A DNA stretch of 64,000 nt from CAZIFG01 sp964539135 (GTDB lineage Bacteria; Margulisbacteria; Marinamargulisbacteria; GCA-2716485; CAZIFG01): positions 71,276 to 135,275 of the forward strand of contig CAZIFG010000003.1 in the NCBI GenBank assembly GCA_964539135.1. Reading direction: 5' to 3'. A program made the translations under genes and the position numbers. This document shows positions 50,905 through 58,756 of the stretch, piece by piece. Numbering within the stretch: position 1 is the stretch's first letter; each line of letters starts with the position of its first letter. The notes under the pieces are model-generated. The model had not been told where the DNA came from, did no database searches, and was given only the letters and a program-made list of their open reading frames with translations.

Positions 50905-52353
50905 ATGTTAGGACGCGTTTCTGCTGGTGCTGCAAGTGTATTGGGAAGAGTGGCGGTGAAGCCCTCTATATTACCTACTAGAACAGGGCTCGTAGCAGGG
51001 GTTGTCTCAGGCGTATGGGGTGGCAGATGCTTATCGGCTTCAGACATGCGATGGGTATCTTCGGAATCAGGCGCAGCTCCTTCGATTACAACCGTGCATA
51101 CAGCTGGCAAACTCCCCCCTATTCCGCCTACAGATCCTAAAACCATCCCCTGGTCTACACTGGGCTTTGGCTATATTCCTACAAAAAGTATGGTAGCCTG
51201 TCAGTATGATCCCAAGACTAAAAGCTGGGAATCGTCTGTAGCAGTAAGTCCCTTGCAAAACAGAGAAGTGGGGCCCTTTCAAGATTTATATAGCCATGGG
51301 CTGTTTGAAGGCATGAAGGCCACAGGCATTTATAATGCGTCTGGAGAGTGCATTGGCGCGCGTGTTTTCGGAATGAAGTTTCATTGGGAACGATTAAATG
51401 CGGGCTTAAAAGCCATTGGAATCCCTGAGATCCCGTTTGCTCAGTTTGAAGCAGCCATTAAGGCGGCGGTCATAGAAAATAAGGCTTATTTGCCACCTAA
51501 AGACTATCCAGATGGAGCGGTCTACATTCGAACGGATGTATGGCCAACGGCCAATCATTTGGGCAACAATTTAAATCCTGATATGGCCTACGAATTATCG
51601 GTGCGCACAACACCCGTAAGGGCCTATTATGAGCCCAAACCGGAGGGCGGAAAAGTATTGGCACTGTCGGCACCACGAGTTGTAGCCTGGGAGGATTCTG
51701 TAATGGTGCCAGGCGCACCTGTAGCGCCAGGCACCTTTAAAAATAGAGCGAATTATGGCGTTCCCTTTAAGTTTATGAAAGAGATTAAAACGCGAGGCTA
51801 CACCGACGCTCTTTTTACCTTTAGAAATGCAGAAGGGCAGCTGTTGATCGGCGAAGCTTCCTCTTCCAATGCTCTGGTGCTGTTTAAATCCAGAACAACA
51901 GGGGAGTATTTGGTCATTCGACCCGAAGCGCCTGGAAATTTAAATGGATGCACGTCAACGTCGCTTTTGGAGCTTTTAAATCAAGAGGGCATTCCCGCCA
52001 TATCGGCCCCCCTACCCTTAGATGTTGTTTTGGGAAAAGCCCCCTTAAAAGGGATGGAAGAGCCCTTGCGTCAGAGATTGCGTGATTTTTCGGCAGAAGC
52101 GCTGGCCAATATGGAGGTTCAAGTCATTCATTTAGCAGGAACAGCTGCAGGTGGTCGTACTAAAATCACGCGTGTGGATATGTCGGATGGCGGGGAATCT
52201 GTTGTTTTTCCAAAAGTTGCGGACGCAGATAATCCTCTTTTAAAAGTGGCAGACCGTTTAGAAAAAATAAAAGCGGGGCTAGAACCTGACACTTTAGGCG
52301 GCCGTGTAGAAGGGCTCGTATTAGGAATTGGAAATACTGAGTTTTTCTTTTAA
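50905..52353 (+). CDS. ilvE: Branched-chain aminotransferase with presequence-like extension
   Basis: Class IV PLP aminotransferase acting on leucine, isoleucine and valine. The catalytic part (about residues 75-445) shows SHGLFEGMKA, VYIRTDVWP, FKNRANYG with the PLP-Lys, IGEASSSNALV and HLAGTAAGG near the end. It is preceded by about 70 extra residues, the first 46 of which contain no Asp or Glu but four Arg and one Lys, and RCLS (41-44) fits the R-x-[FYL]-[SA] mitochondrial processing motif. The ATG at 50905 has AAGGAG nine bases upstream and no better internal start is seen, so the extension seems to be translated. The extreme C-terminus (GLVLGIGNTEFFF) is also unusual. Confidence 0.85.
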   Translation: MLGRVSAGAASVLGRVAVKPSILPTRTGLVAGVVSGVWGGRCLSASDMRWVSSESGAAPSITTVHTAGKLPPIPPTDPKTIPWSTLGFGYIPTKSMVACQYDPKTKSWESSVAVSPLQNREVGPFQDLYSHGLFEGMKATGIYNASGECIGARVFGMKFHWERLNAGLKAIGIPEIPFAQFEAAIKAAVIENKAYLPPKDYPDGAVYIRTDVWPTANHLGNNLNPDMAYELSVRTTPVRAYYEPKPEGGKVLALSAPRVVAWEDSVMVPGAPVAPGTFKNRANYGVPFKFMKEIKTRGYTDALFTFRNAEGQLLIGEASSSNALVLFKSRTTGEYLVIRPEAPGNLNGCTSTSLLELLNQEGIPAISAPLPLDVVLGKAPLKGMEEPLRQRLRDFSAEALANMEVQVIHLAGTAAGGRTKITRVDMSDGGESVVFPKVADADNPLLKVADRLEKIKAGLEPDTLGGRVEGLVLGIGNTEFFF

Positions 52354-52438
52354 AAATAAAAGGAGCCTAGTGGCACTTTTTCTTGTAGAATAGTTAATTC
52401 ATTATAATTTAATATCAACTAAAAGAGGTTTTATATTT

Positions 52439-53140
52439 ATGCTATCTATGCCAAGGCTTGGCTTATCACGAGTGATCCCCAGGGGAATAGGTTTAGTACG
52501 ACAATATAGTGATTCAGAACTAAAAGCGCTTCGTGGAATTAATGAGGTCTTTAAAAGTGTAAAAACGGGCACCCCTACGGCCAGTGTAGTTGATCAAACG
52601 ACCGTTGCTGAACATTTCGAGCGTATCTCCAGTACTTTTAAACCTTTAAAATCTCTTGAAATTCAATTACATGTTGCAAGAATGACATACTCTGCGGCCA
52701 CTGTAGCATCTCATGTTCAAGATCTTTCAGAGATTTCAAATACAATGGTAGAGATTCAACGAGACTTTGCTGCCATTGAGGCGGTATATAGAACCAGTCT
52801 CGGATTACCTATTGATCCACACACGATTCGAGATACAGAAGGCTATAAAGTCAAGCGTCTTAAAATACTGAATACTATTCAACACTTAAAAGATTTTTTA
52901 GAAGGTGTCAGTACAAAGCGCCCTACAAAGGCGGACCCGTTCGTTCTTGTGGATGAAATTCGTAATAGACAAGCGCAAATCAAGTGTATTCAAATGCAGG
53001 ATGAACTCCACAAACGTGGCATGCCCAAATCCTCTGTAATAAAAGAGAGCGTAGAAGAGGTCCAAACTGAGATTGAAGAACTAAAAAATATTCAATCCGG
53101 GGTGTTGAGAAGTTTAACAGAATCTAAACCTATAGAATAA
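52439..53140 (+). CDS. Coiled-coil protein with mitochondrial-presequence-like N-terminus
   Basis: A 233-residue protein of unknown family, helical throughout with coiled-coil segments near the C-terminus (IKESVEEVQTEIEELKNI). The N-terminus MLSMPRLGLSRVIPRGIGLV has four Arg by residue 21 and no acidic residue, and is followed by RQYS-DSE, a textbook R-x-Y-S processing site. It contains GLPIDPHT, also found in kinase 2. Start at ATG 52439, in an AT-rich leader with AGAGG upstream. Same strand as ilvE, 85 bases behind it. Candidate effector. Confidence 0.65.
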   Translation: MLSMPRLGLSRVIPRGIGLVRQYSDSELKALRGINEVFKSVKTGTPTASVVDQTTVAEHFERISSTFKPLKSLEIQLHVARMTYSAATVASHVQDLSEISNTMVEIQRDFAAIEAVYRTSLGLPIDPHTIRDTEGYKVKRLKILNTIQHLKDFLEGVSTKRPTKADPFVLVDEIRNRQAQIKCIQMQDELHKRGMPKSSVIKESVEEVQTEIEELKNIQSGVLRSLTESKPIE

Positions 53141-53210
53141 AAAGTGCTTAGAACCATTATGGAGCAAACGAGTCTTTAATGATTTGGAGTTGTTTAGATA
53201 AGGGAGAAGT

Positions 53211-53238
53211 CTGGCTACCTCGAGAACAGGGTAGCCAG
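53211..53238. terminator. Hairpin between convergent genes
   Basis: CTGGCTACC and GGTAGCCAG form a nine-base-pair stem with a ten-base loop in the gap between the gene ending at 53140 and icd, which ends at 53251 on the other strand. The U-tract is weak, so it is a likely but not classical terminator. Confidence 0.6.
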
Positions 53239-53250
53239 GCTCCTATTTTG

Positions 53251-55500
53251 TTAAGCGTAAGCCCGGACTTCTAAGGCTTCCAAGCAGCGATTAAAGGTCT
53301 CGCTGGGTCTCATGGCTTTTCGCGTAAGTTCAGGATTAGGATGATAATATCCCCCCAAATCCACAGGCCGTCCCTGAGCATTGTTCAATTCAGAAAGAAT
53401 CTGCGCTTGGTTGGCATCTAAAGCCTCAGCGAGACTTTTAAAATGCGCCTGAAGTTCCACATCTTCAGTTTGGGTAGCAAGCGCCTTAGCCCAATATAAG
53501 GCCAAGTAAAAATGAGTCCCTCTGTTATCCAATTCCCCAACATTCCGAGACGGTGATCGATCCTCATCCAACAATCTGCTGGTCGCTGCATCCAAAGTAG
53601 CGGCAAAAACCTGCGCCTTCGCATTACCGGTCACACGGGCCAAATGTTCAAAAGAGGCCGCCAGAGCCAAAAACTCCCCCAAAGAATCCCATCTCAAATG
53701 GCCTTCTTCTTGAAACTGCTGAACATGCTTCGGTGCTGAGCCGCCCGCACCTGTTTCAAAAAGCCCGCCTCCATTCATCAAAGGCACAATCGACAGCATT
53801 TTGGCGCTGGTCCCCAGTTCTAAAATGGGAAACAGATCTGTATTGTAATCGCGAAGCACATTACCGGTCACCGAAATGGTATCTAGGCCTTTTCGGATGC
53901 GCGCGAGAGAAAAAAGAGTGGCCTCCACCGGCGATAAAATCGAAATCTCAAGGCCCGTCGTCTCAAAGCCTTTAAGCGCCTTCGTAACTTTTTGAATCAG
54001 CTCTCTATCATGGGCACGTTGCGCATCTAGCCAAAAAACAGCGGGTGTTTGGGTAATTTTAGCCCGTTCTACAGCCAACTTCACCCAGTCTTGAATAGGG
54101 CTGTCCTTGGTTTGGCACATGCGCCAAATATCGCCCGTTTCAACTGCATGAGAGAGCAGCACCGCTCCCGAAGCATCCACCACACAAATGGTGCCAGGTA
54201 CTGACATCTGAAAGGTTTTGTCATGAGAGCCATACTCCTCGGCTTTTTGAGCCATCAATCCCACATTCGAGACACTTCCCATGGTTTTCGGATCAAAGGC
54301 CCCGTGAGTTTTACAATCCTCAATTACGGCCTGGTAAACCCCAGCATAGCAGCGGTCTGGAATCACAGCTTTGGTGTCTTGAAGTGCCCCCGAGGCATTC
54401 CACATTTTGCCAGAATCGCGAATCATGGCCGGCATAGAGGCATCAATAATCACGTCGCTGGGAACGTGAAGATTCGTAATGCCCTTATCGGAATTCACCA
54501 TGGCCAATTGAGGCCCTTTCGCGTAACAGTCCGAAAGCGCAGCCTGAATCTCAGACTGTTCGGACTCCGGAAGACCAGCAATTTTATTTAAAAGATCTTG
54601 AAGGCCATTATTGGCATTCACGCCCAATCGGTCAAAAAGAGCCTTATATTGGGTAAAAACAGGCTCAAAAAAGGCAAGAACGGCTTGGCCAAACATAATA
54701 GGGTCAGAGATTTTCATCATCGTGGCTTTAAGATGAAGCGAAAACAGGGTGTTGTTGGCCTTAGTATCTGCCAATTGGGCCTTCAAAAAGGCACTCAGTC
54801 GAGAGCGACTCATAAAAGAGGCATCAATAATTTCGCCGGCCAAGAGTCCAAAACTATCTTTTAAGACAGAGACAGCACCAGACGCATCCACAAATTCAAT
54901 GCGAACCGTTGTCGCAGCAGGAACCGTAACCGAGCGTTCATTGCCGTAAAAATCCCCCTCAGACATAGAGGCCACATGGGTTTTGGAATCCCTGCTCCAA
55001 GCACCCATGCGGTGGGGATTTTTTTGAGCGTAGGCCTTAACGGCTTTGGGTGCCCGTCTGTCGGAGTTACCTTCTCTCAGAACCGGGTTAACGGCACTGC
55101 CCAAAACCTTGGCATACCGGCCTTTGATAGTTGTTTCAGAGTCGGTTTGAGGTGTTTCGGGGTAGTCAGGAATGGCATAGCCCTGCGTTTGAAGTTCTAA
55201 AATAGCGGCTTTGAGTTGAGGAATAGAGGCGCTAATATTGGGCAGTTTAATAATATTGGCGTCTGGTTGTTTGGCCAATTCGCCCAAGAGGGCAAGGGCA
55301 TCTTCTTGCTGTTGACCTGCGGGGAGGCGGTCTGAAAAGGCCGCTAAAATCCGACCGGAAAGGGAGATATCTTTCAGTTCAAAGGCAATGCCAGCGCTTT
55401 GGGTAAAGGCCTGCAAAATAGGCAGGAGTGAATAGGTAGCCAGCGCTGGCGCTTCATCCACTTGAGTGTAATAAATGGTTGCGGGATTCTGGTTAGACAT
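53251..55500 (-). CDS. icd: Monomeric NADP-dependent isocitrate dehydrogenase
   Basis: Oxidises isocitrate to 2-oxoglutarate in the TCA cycle. It is the single-chain type (749 residues, family about 740), unrelated in layout to the dimeric Icd. Conserved stretches include YTQVDEAPALATYSLLPI at the N-terminus, EGNSDRRAPKAVKAYA, HLKATMMKISDPIMFG, DASMPAMIRDSGKMW, and LGTSAKMLSIVPLM with GGLFETGAGGSAPKH. ATG 55500 has GGAGG upstream. Monocistronic, ending at a hairpin. Confidence 0.97.
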   Translation of the reverse strand: MSNQNPATIYYTQVDEAPALATYSLLPILQAFTQSAGIAFELKDISLSGRILAAFSDRLPAGQQQEDALALLGELAKQPDANIIKLPNISASIPQLKAAILELQTQGYAIPDYPETPQTDSETTIKGRYAKVLGSAVNPVLREGNSDRRAPKAVKAYAQKNPHRMGAWSRDSKTHVASMSEGDFYGNERSVTVPAATTVRIEFVDASGAVSVLKDSFGLLAGEIIDASFMSRSRLSAFLKAQLADTKANNTLFSLHLKATMMKISDPIMFGQAVLAFFEPVFTQYKALFDRLGVNANNGLQDLLNKIAGLPESEQSEIQAALSDCYAKGPQLAMVNSDKGITNLHVPSDVIIDASMPAMIRDSGKMWNASGALQDTKAVIPDRCYAGVYQAVIEDCKTHGAFDPKTMGSVSNVGLMAQKAEEYGSHDKTFQMSVPGTICVVDASGAVLLSHAVETGDIWRMCQTKDSPIQDWVKLAVERAKITQTPAVFWLDAQRAHDRELIQKVTKALKGFETTGLEISILSPVEATLFSLARIRKGLDTISVTGNVLRDYNTDLFPILELGTSAKMLSIVPLMNGGGLFETGAGGSAPKHVQQFQEEGHLRWDSLGEFLALAASFEHLARVTGNAKAQVFAATLDAATSRLLDEDRSPSRNVGELDNRGTHFYLALYWAKALATQTEDVELQAHFKSLAEALDANQAQILSELNNAQGRPVDLGGYYHPNPELTRKAMRPSETFNRCLEALEVRAYA

Positions 55501-55630
55501 AAAATAAGACCCTCCTTAATAGATAGACCCCCATCATATCAAAAGAGGCGACAGGCGGCCAGAAAATTAATGGGTTTAAATAAGATAAAAACTGGGAATA
55601 AGAGCTTTATAAAATTAGGAAAAGGGGGAA

Positions 55631-56481
55631 ATGCGAATGAGTACAAGAGGATATGTAGGTAGTACACAAATTGGCTCTTCTCGTCGATGCTCATGGGCAA
55701 GCACGGTGAGCTCAGACGGGGGGGGGGGGCTGCTATTAGCTCTTATCGTCGATACTCATCGGCAAGCACGGTGAGCTCAGACGGGAGTATAGTGAAGGAA
55801 TTTAAAGATAGTAGCTATGAGGCCCGTGTAGGTGCTTTATCGAAACCATTTTCAGGCGATGAAGGAAAGAAATCTTTAGACGCAGCCATAGCAAAAACAC
55901 AAGCGCGGCTAACTAAAAAACATACAGAAGCTACAAAAGCACGTCTAGAAGCTAGAGTAAAAGAATTAACGGCATTAAAAGCCAAAGTAGATTCAGGCGA
56001 TATTATCTTCTTAGGCGTTCAAGGTTGGGGAGATGGTAATAATATCCCCGCCGGTGCAATAGGCTCCCACAGCCAATTTGATACCTTTGTCTTTAAAAAT
56101 AAGGATTCAGAAGAGGTATTAGTTGGCGAGCTCCATAGTTCGATACGAAATTTTGGTAAATCAAAACCTGACCACTTGAAGGATAATACAACCCATAAGG
56201 AATATTTTATAGGCACCTGTGTTCAATCTGGTCATAATAATCCTGAGGTAAAAAAATTTGCCACCGCGGCATCTGATTCTACTCACACAGTAGCTTTAGC
56301 CGTTCCCTCCCAGGAAAGTCCCCGCAGCAAGGAGGGCGACGCTCAAGACGAAAAATTTGATTTAGAGACTGGTGGTGAACGTGTTATTACACCCAGAAGC
56401 AGACGATCCAGTTCTATGAGTTCTAGAGCTAGCGATTTTACGGACGACGACGAATCAGTAGATGCGGATGATTGGTTTTAA
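55631..56481 (+). pseudogene. Hypothetical gene interrupted at a G12 tract (possible phase-variable)
   Basis: ATG codons at 55631 and 55637 follow AAAGGGGG and open a frame that enters a run of 12 G at 55718-55729. With 12 G the frame ends at TGA 55772; with 10 or 13 G it would join the long frame to 56481 (body SYEARVGALSKPFSGDEGKKS..., ending DDDESVDADDWF). Read alone, the downstream frame can start at ATG 55687 but then begins inside the duplicated segment. The body is unrecognised, about 260 residues, with an acidic tail. The joined protein would have RRYS near residue 37, a presequence-like processing motif. Either a contingency gene in the off state or a homopolymer error. Confidence 0.6.
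55674..55785 (+). repeat. 47-bp direct repeat flanking the G12 tract
   Basis: Copy 1 is 55674-55720 and copy 2 is 55739-55785 (offset 65), 44 of 47 bases identical; both end in GAGCTCAGACGGG. The G tract follows copy 1. The repeat encodes the S-R-R-x-S-x-A-S-T-V-S-S-D motif twice. Confidence 0.85.
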
Positions 56482-56538
56482 ATGGAGCATTCAGAATCAC
56501 TCAGAAGGCTAGTGCCCTAGCAGGTTTAAATGCTAAAC

Positions 56539-56560
56539 TACCCCCAAAACCCTGGGGGTA
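56539..56560 (+). promoter_or_regulatory. Hairpin masking the ribosome-binding site
   Basis: TACCCCC and GGGGGTA can pair (seven base pairs, eight-base loop); the right arm is the only Shine-Dalgarno candidate for ATG 56563. It could lower translation or respond to temperature. Confidence 0.4.
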
Positions 56561-56562
56561 TT

Positions 56563-57495
56563 ATGCATCTCAGAATTCTATCTAAACTGCGTCTGTTTTT
56601 AAGCGATTTCCTACACACCTACACCACCGTTTTAAAGATGATTATTCCGGTCATGATCGTTTTAAAACTCATTACATATACCTCAATTATCCCTCAAATA
56701 GGCGCCTTTTTTGCTCCCCTCATGAGTTACCTGGGCTTACCAGCAGATGCCAGTATCGTCGTCACCACAACCGCACTCACCAGCATGTACGCTGGCATGA
56801 TCGCCTGGAACACCCTATCCTTGCCCCTCAGCGTGGCCCAAGCCACCACCTTGTCCGGCATGATGCTCGCCGCCCATACCCTTCCCATCGAATTACAGGT
56901 CGCCAAAAAAGCAGGCGTTTCGGTTTGGGTGTCTCTCCTATGGCGTTTAGGGGGGATGCTCCTGTTTGGCATTCTGGTTCATCTGGCCTGCACCTATTTA
57001 GGCGTATTCCAAACACCTGCCCACGTGGTCTTTAAACCCGAGCCTCAGGCCCACACTTTAGCAGCCTGGGCAGTGGCGCAGTTCGGCATTTTAGGTAAAA
57101 TAGGGCTCATTTTAATGGGGCTCATGCTCATGATGAGGCTCTTCCGCCGCTTAAAAATAACCCATGCCTTAGAGTGGCTTTTACGGCCCATACTGGGAAA
57201 AATCGGGATTTCAGAACGTGTCATCCCCTTAACCGTCATTGGCATGGTCTTGGGCTTGGTGTACGGAGGTGCATTAATTATTAGAGAGGCCAGTCAAGGC
57301 CATTTAACCAGCGAAGAGATTTTCTTTTCATTGGCCTTTTTAAACCTCTGTCACAGTATTTTTGAAGATTCCATGTTAGGCGTTATGATGGGCGGAAATA
57401 TGATGATCTTAGTGCTGGGGCGCTTTGTGTTTGCCTACGCAGCAGTGGGCACCTTATTTTATCTAAAACAACGTCTGATTAAGCGATCTCTTTAA
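56563..57495 (+). CDS. Nucleoside-recognition/Gate-domain membrane protein
   Basis: A 310-residue integral membrane protein with about eight helices and two Gate-type halves: LKMIIPVMIVLKLITYTS followed by TTTALTSMYAGMIAW in the first, and VIPLTVIGMVLGLVYGGALI with NLCHSIFEDSMLGVMMGG in the second. Family members (spore-maturation/Gate proteins) are thought to move small solutes; the substrate is unknown. ATG 56563 preferred over ATG 56530 since it has GGGGGT three to nine bases ahead and begins at the first helix region. It overlaps the convergent MFS gene by 17 bases. Confidence 0.75.
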   Translation: MHLRILSKLRLFLSDFLHTYTTVLKMIIPVMIVLKLITYTSIIPQIGAFFAPLMSYLGLPADASIVVTTTALTSMYAGMIAWNTLSLPLSVAQATTLSGMMLAAHTLPIELQVAKKAGVSVWVSLLWRLGGMLLFGILVHLACTYLGVFQTPAHVVFKPEPQAHTLAAWAVAQFGILGKIGLILMGLMLMMRLFRRLKITHALEWLLRPILGKIGISERVIPLTVIGMVLGLVYGGALIIREASQGHLTSEEIFFSLAFLNLCHSIFEDSMLGVMMGGNMMILVLGRFVFAYAAVGTLFYLKQRLIKRSL

Positions 57496-58666
57496 CGTAA
57501 CCGACCAAAACAACGGCCACCAAAGACGTAATAGAGGCTAAAATTCCAATGGTAGAATAATGCGTCAGAGCACCGGCGCTATTTTGAACAATAATACGCG
57601 CCGCCAGTATAGAGGCCAGTCCAGCGGTAAGCTGTTGCACACAGGAGTTAATACCCATAAAAGCTCCGCGGTGTTGAGGCGTTACCGCAGATGAAATAAG
57701 AGCCATAGCGGGCACAATGCGTCCCGACACCACAATAAAAAAGCAAGTCGTAAAGAAAAGCGCCACAGCAAGGCCTACATGTCCCAACGTCGTAATGGCC
57801 ATCATGGGAATAATGGAACACACAGCTGCGATTCGGAACACTTTGGCATGACCCGCTTTATCGGCAATTTTCCCTACCAAAGGTGAGGCAATCACAGAGG
57901 CCAGGCCACCCAAAATATAAATAAGTGACAGTTGTTTTTCCGTAAAGCCCACATTAAACACCATGTAAGGGCTGATAAAGGGAATGATGGCAAATTGACC
58001 CAAGGTCATGGTAAAGGTAAGAGCCAAAGCAGCTCTTGTGCGTTTCACCTTAAAAAAGCTCCTAAAGGTTTTAAGCGCGGATTTAAAGGTGCTTTGATGG
58101 TCAAGATGGCCAGAAATAGGGGGGATAAAGACCATAATAGCGGTAAAAACGGCAATCCCACAAAGCGACAGAAAAATAAAGGGTACATGCCACGAATAAA
58201 GAGACGCCAAATAAAGGCCAAAAGGGACCCCAAAAACAGAGGCCAACGAAAAGCCAATCATGATAAAGCCCATGGCCCCGGCCCGCTCATGAACAGGGAC
58301 AAGATCGCCCACAATCGCCAGAACCGTGCTAGCCAAAATCCCGCCAAAGGCGCCGGAAAAGAATCGAGAAATCAGCAGAAAATAGTAGCTTGTGGCAAAG
58401 GCACAGCTGAGAGTGGCCACTAAAAATAAGGCATAAATCACTTGCAGTGTTTTTTTACGGTCAAAACGGTCCACAATAAAAGAAGAAAAAAAGCCAGAGG
58501 CAGCGGCGGTAAGGGTATAAATAGAGACTAAAAAGCCAAATTGTTGCGGCGAAAGGGAAAAGACGCGCATGAGTTGAGGCCCCAAAGGCATCAGGATCAT
58601 AAAATCCATGATATGCGTAAATTGAATTAAAGCGAGTGCCCACAGGGCCATGCGATAGGGTTTCAT
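57479..58666 (-). CDS. MFS transporter, DHA1 drug-efflux type
   Basis: A 395-residue major facilitator protein with 12 predicted helices. Motif A appears between helices 2 and 3 (GFFSSFIVDRFDRKK) and its weaker counterpart between 8 and 9 (GKIADKAGHAK); FMILMPLGPQLMRVF in helix 1 is typical of AraJ/Bcr-type DHA1 exporters. Likely extrudes a drug or metabolite; the substrate is unknown. The start ATG is near 58666 and a MITE-end remnant lies 43 bases upstream of it. Confidence 0.88.
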   Translation of the reverse strand: MKPYRMALWALALIQFTHIMDFMILMPLGPQLMRVFSLSPQQFGFLVSIYTLTAAASGFFSSFIVDRFDRKKTLQVIYALFLVATLSCAFATSYYFLLISRFFSGAFGGILASTVLAIVGDLVPVHERAGAMGFIMIGFSLASVFGVPFGLYLASLYSWHVPFIFLSLCGIAVFTAIMVFIPPISGHLDHQSTFKSALKTFRSFFKVKRTRAALALTFTMTLGQFAIIPFISPYMVFNVGFTEKQLSLIYILGGLASVIASPLVGKIADKAGHAKVFRIAAVCSIIPMMAITTLGHVGLAVALFFTTCFFIVVSGRIVPAMALISSAVTPQHRGAFMGINSCVQQLTAGLASILAARIIVQNSAGALTHYSTIGILASITSLVAVVLVGYVKEIA

Positions 58667-58708
58667 GGGGGATAGTATGGCACACTCAGATCGCGTCGTC
58701 TAATACTT

Positions 58709-58727
58709 GGCATTTCTCAACAGTCCC
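58709..58727 (-). mobile_element. Solo end of the MITE-like element
   Basis: GGCATTTCTCAACAGTCCC, the reverse complement of the element's left end with one mismatch, followed by CAATTCC much like copy A. It lies in the divergent intergenic region between the MFS gene and uup. Confidence 0.7.
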
Positions 58728-58756
58728 CAATTCCAAACCATGCTATACTACTCCCC

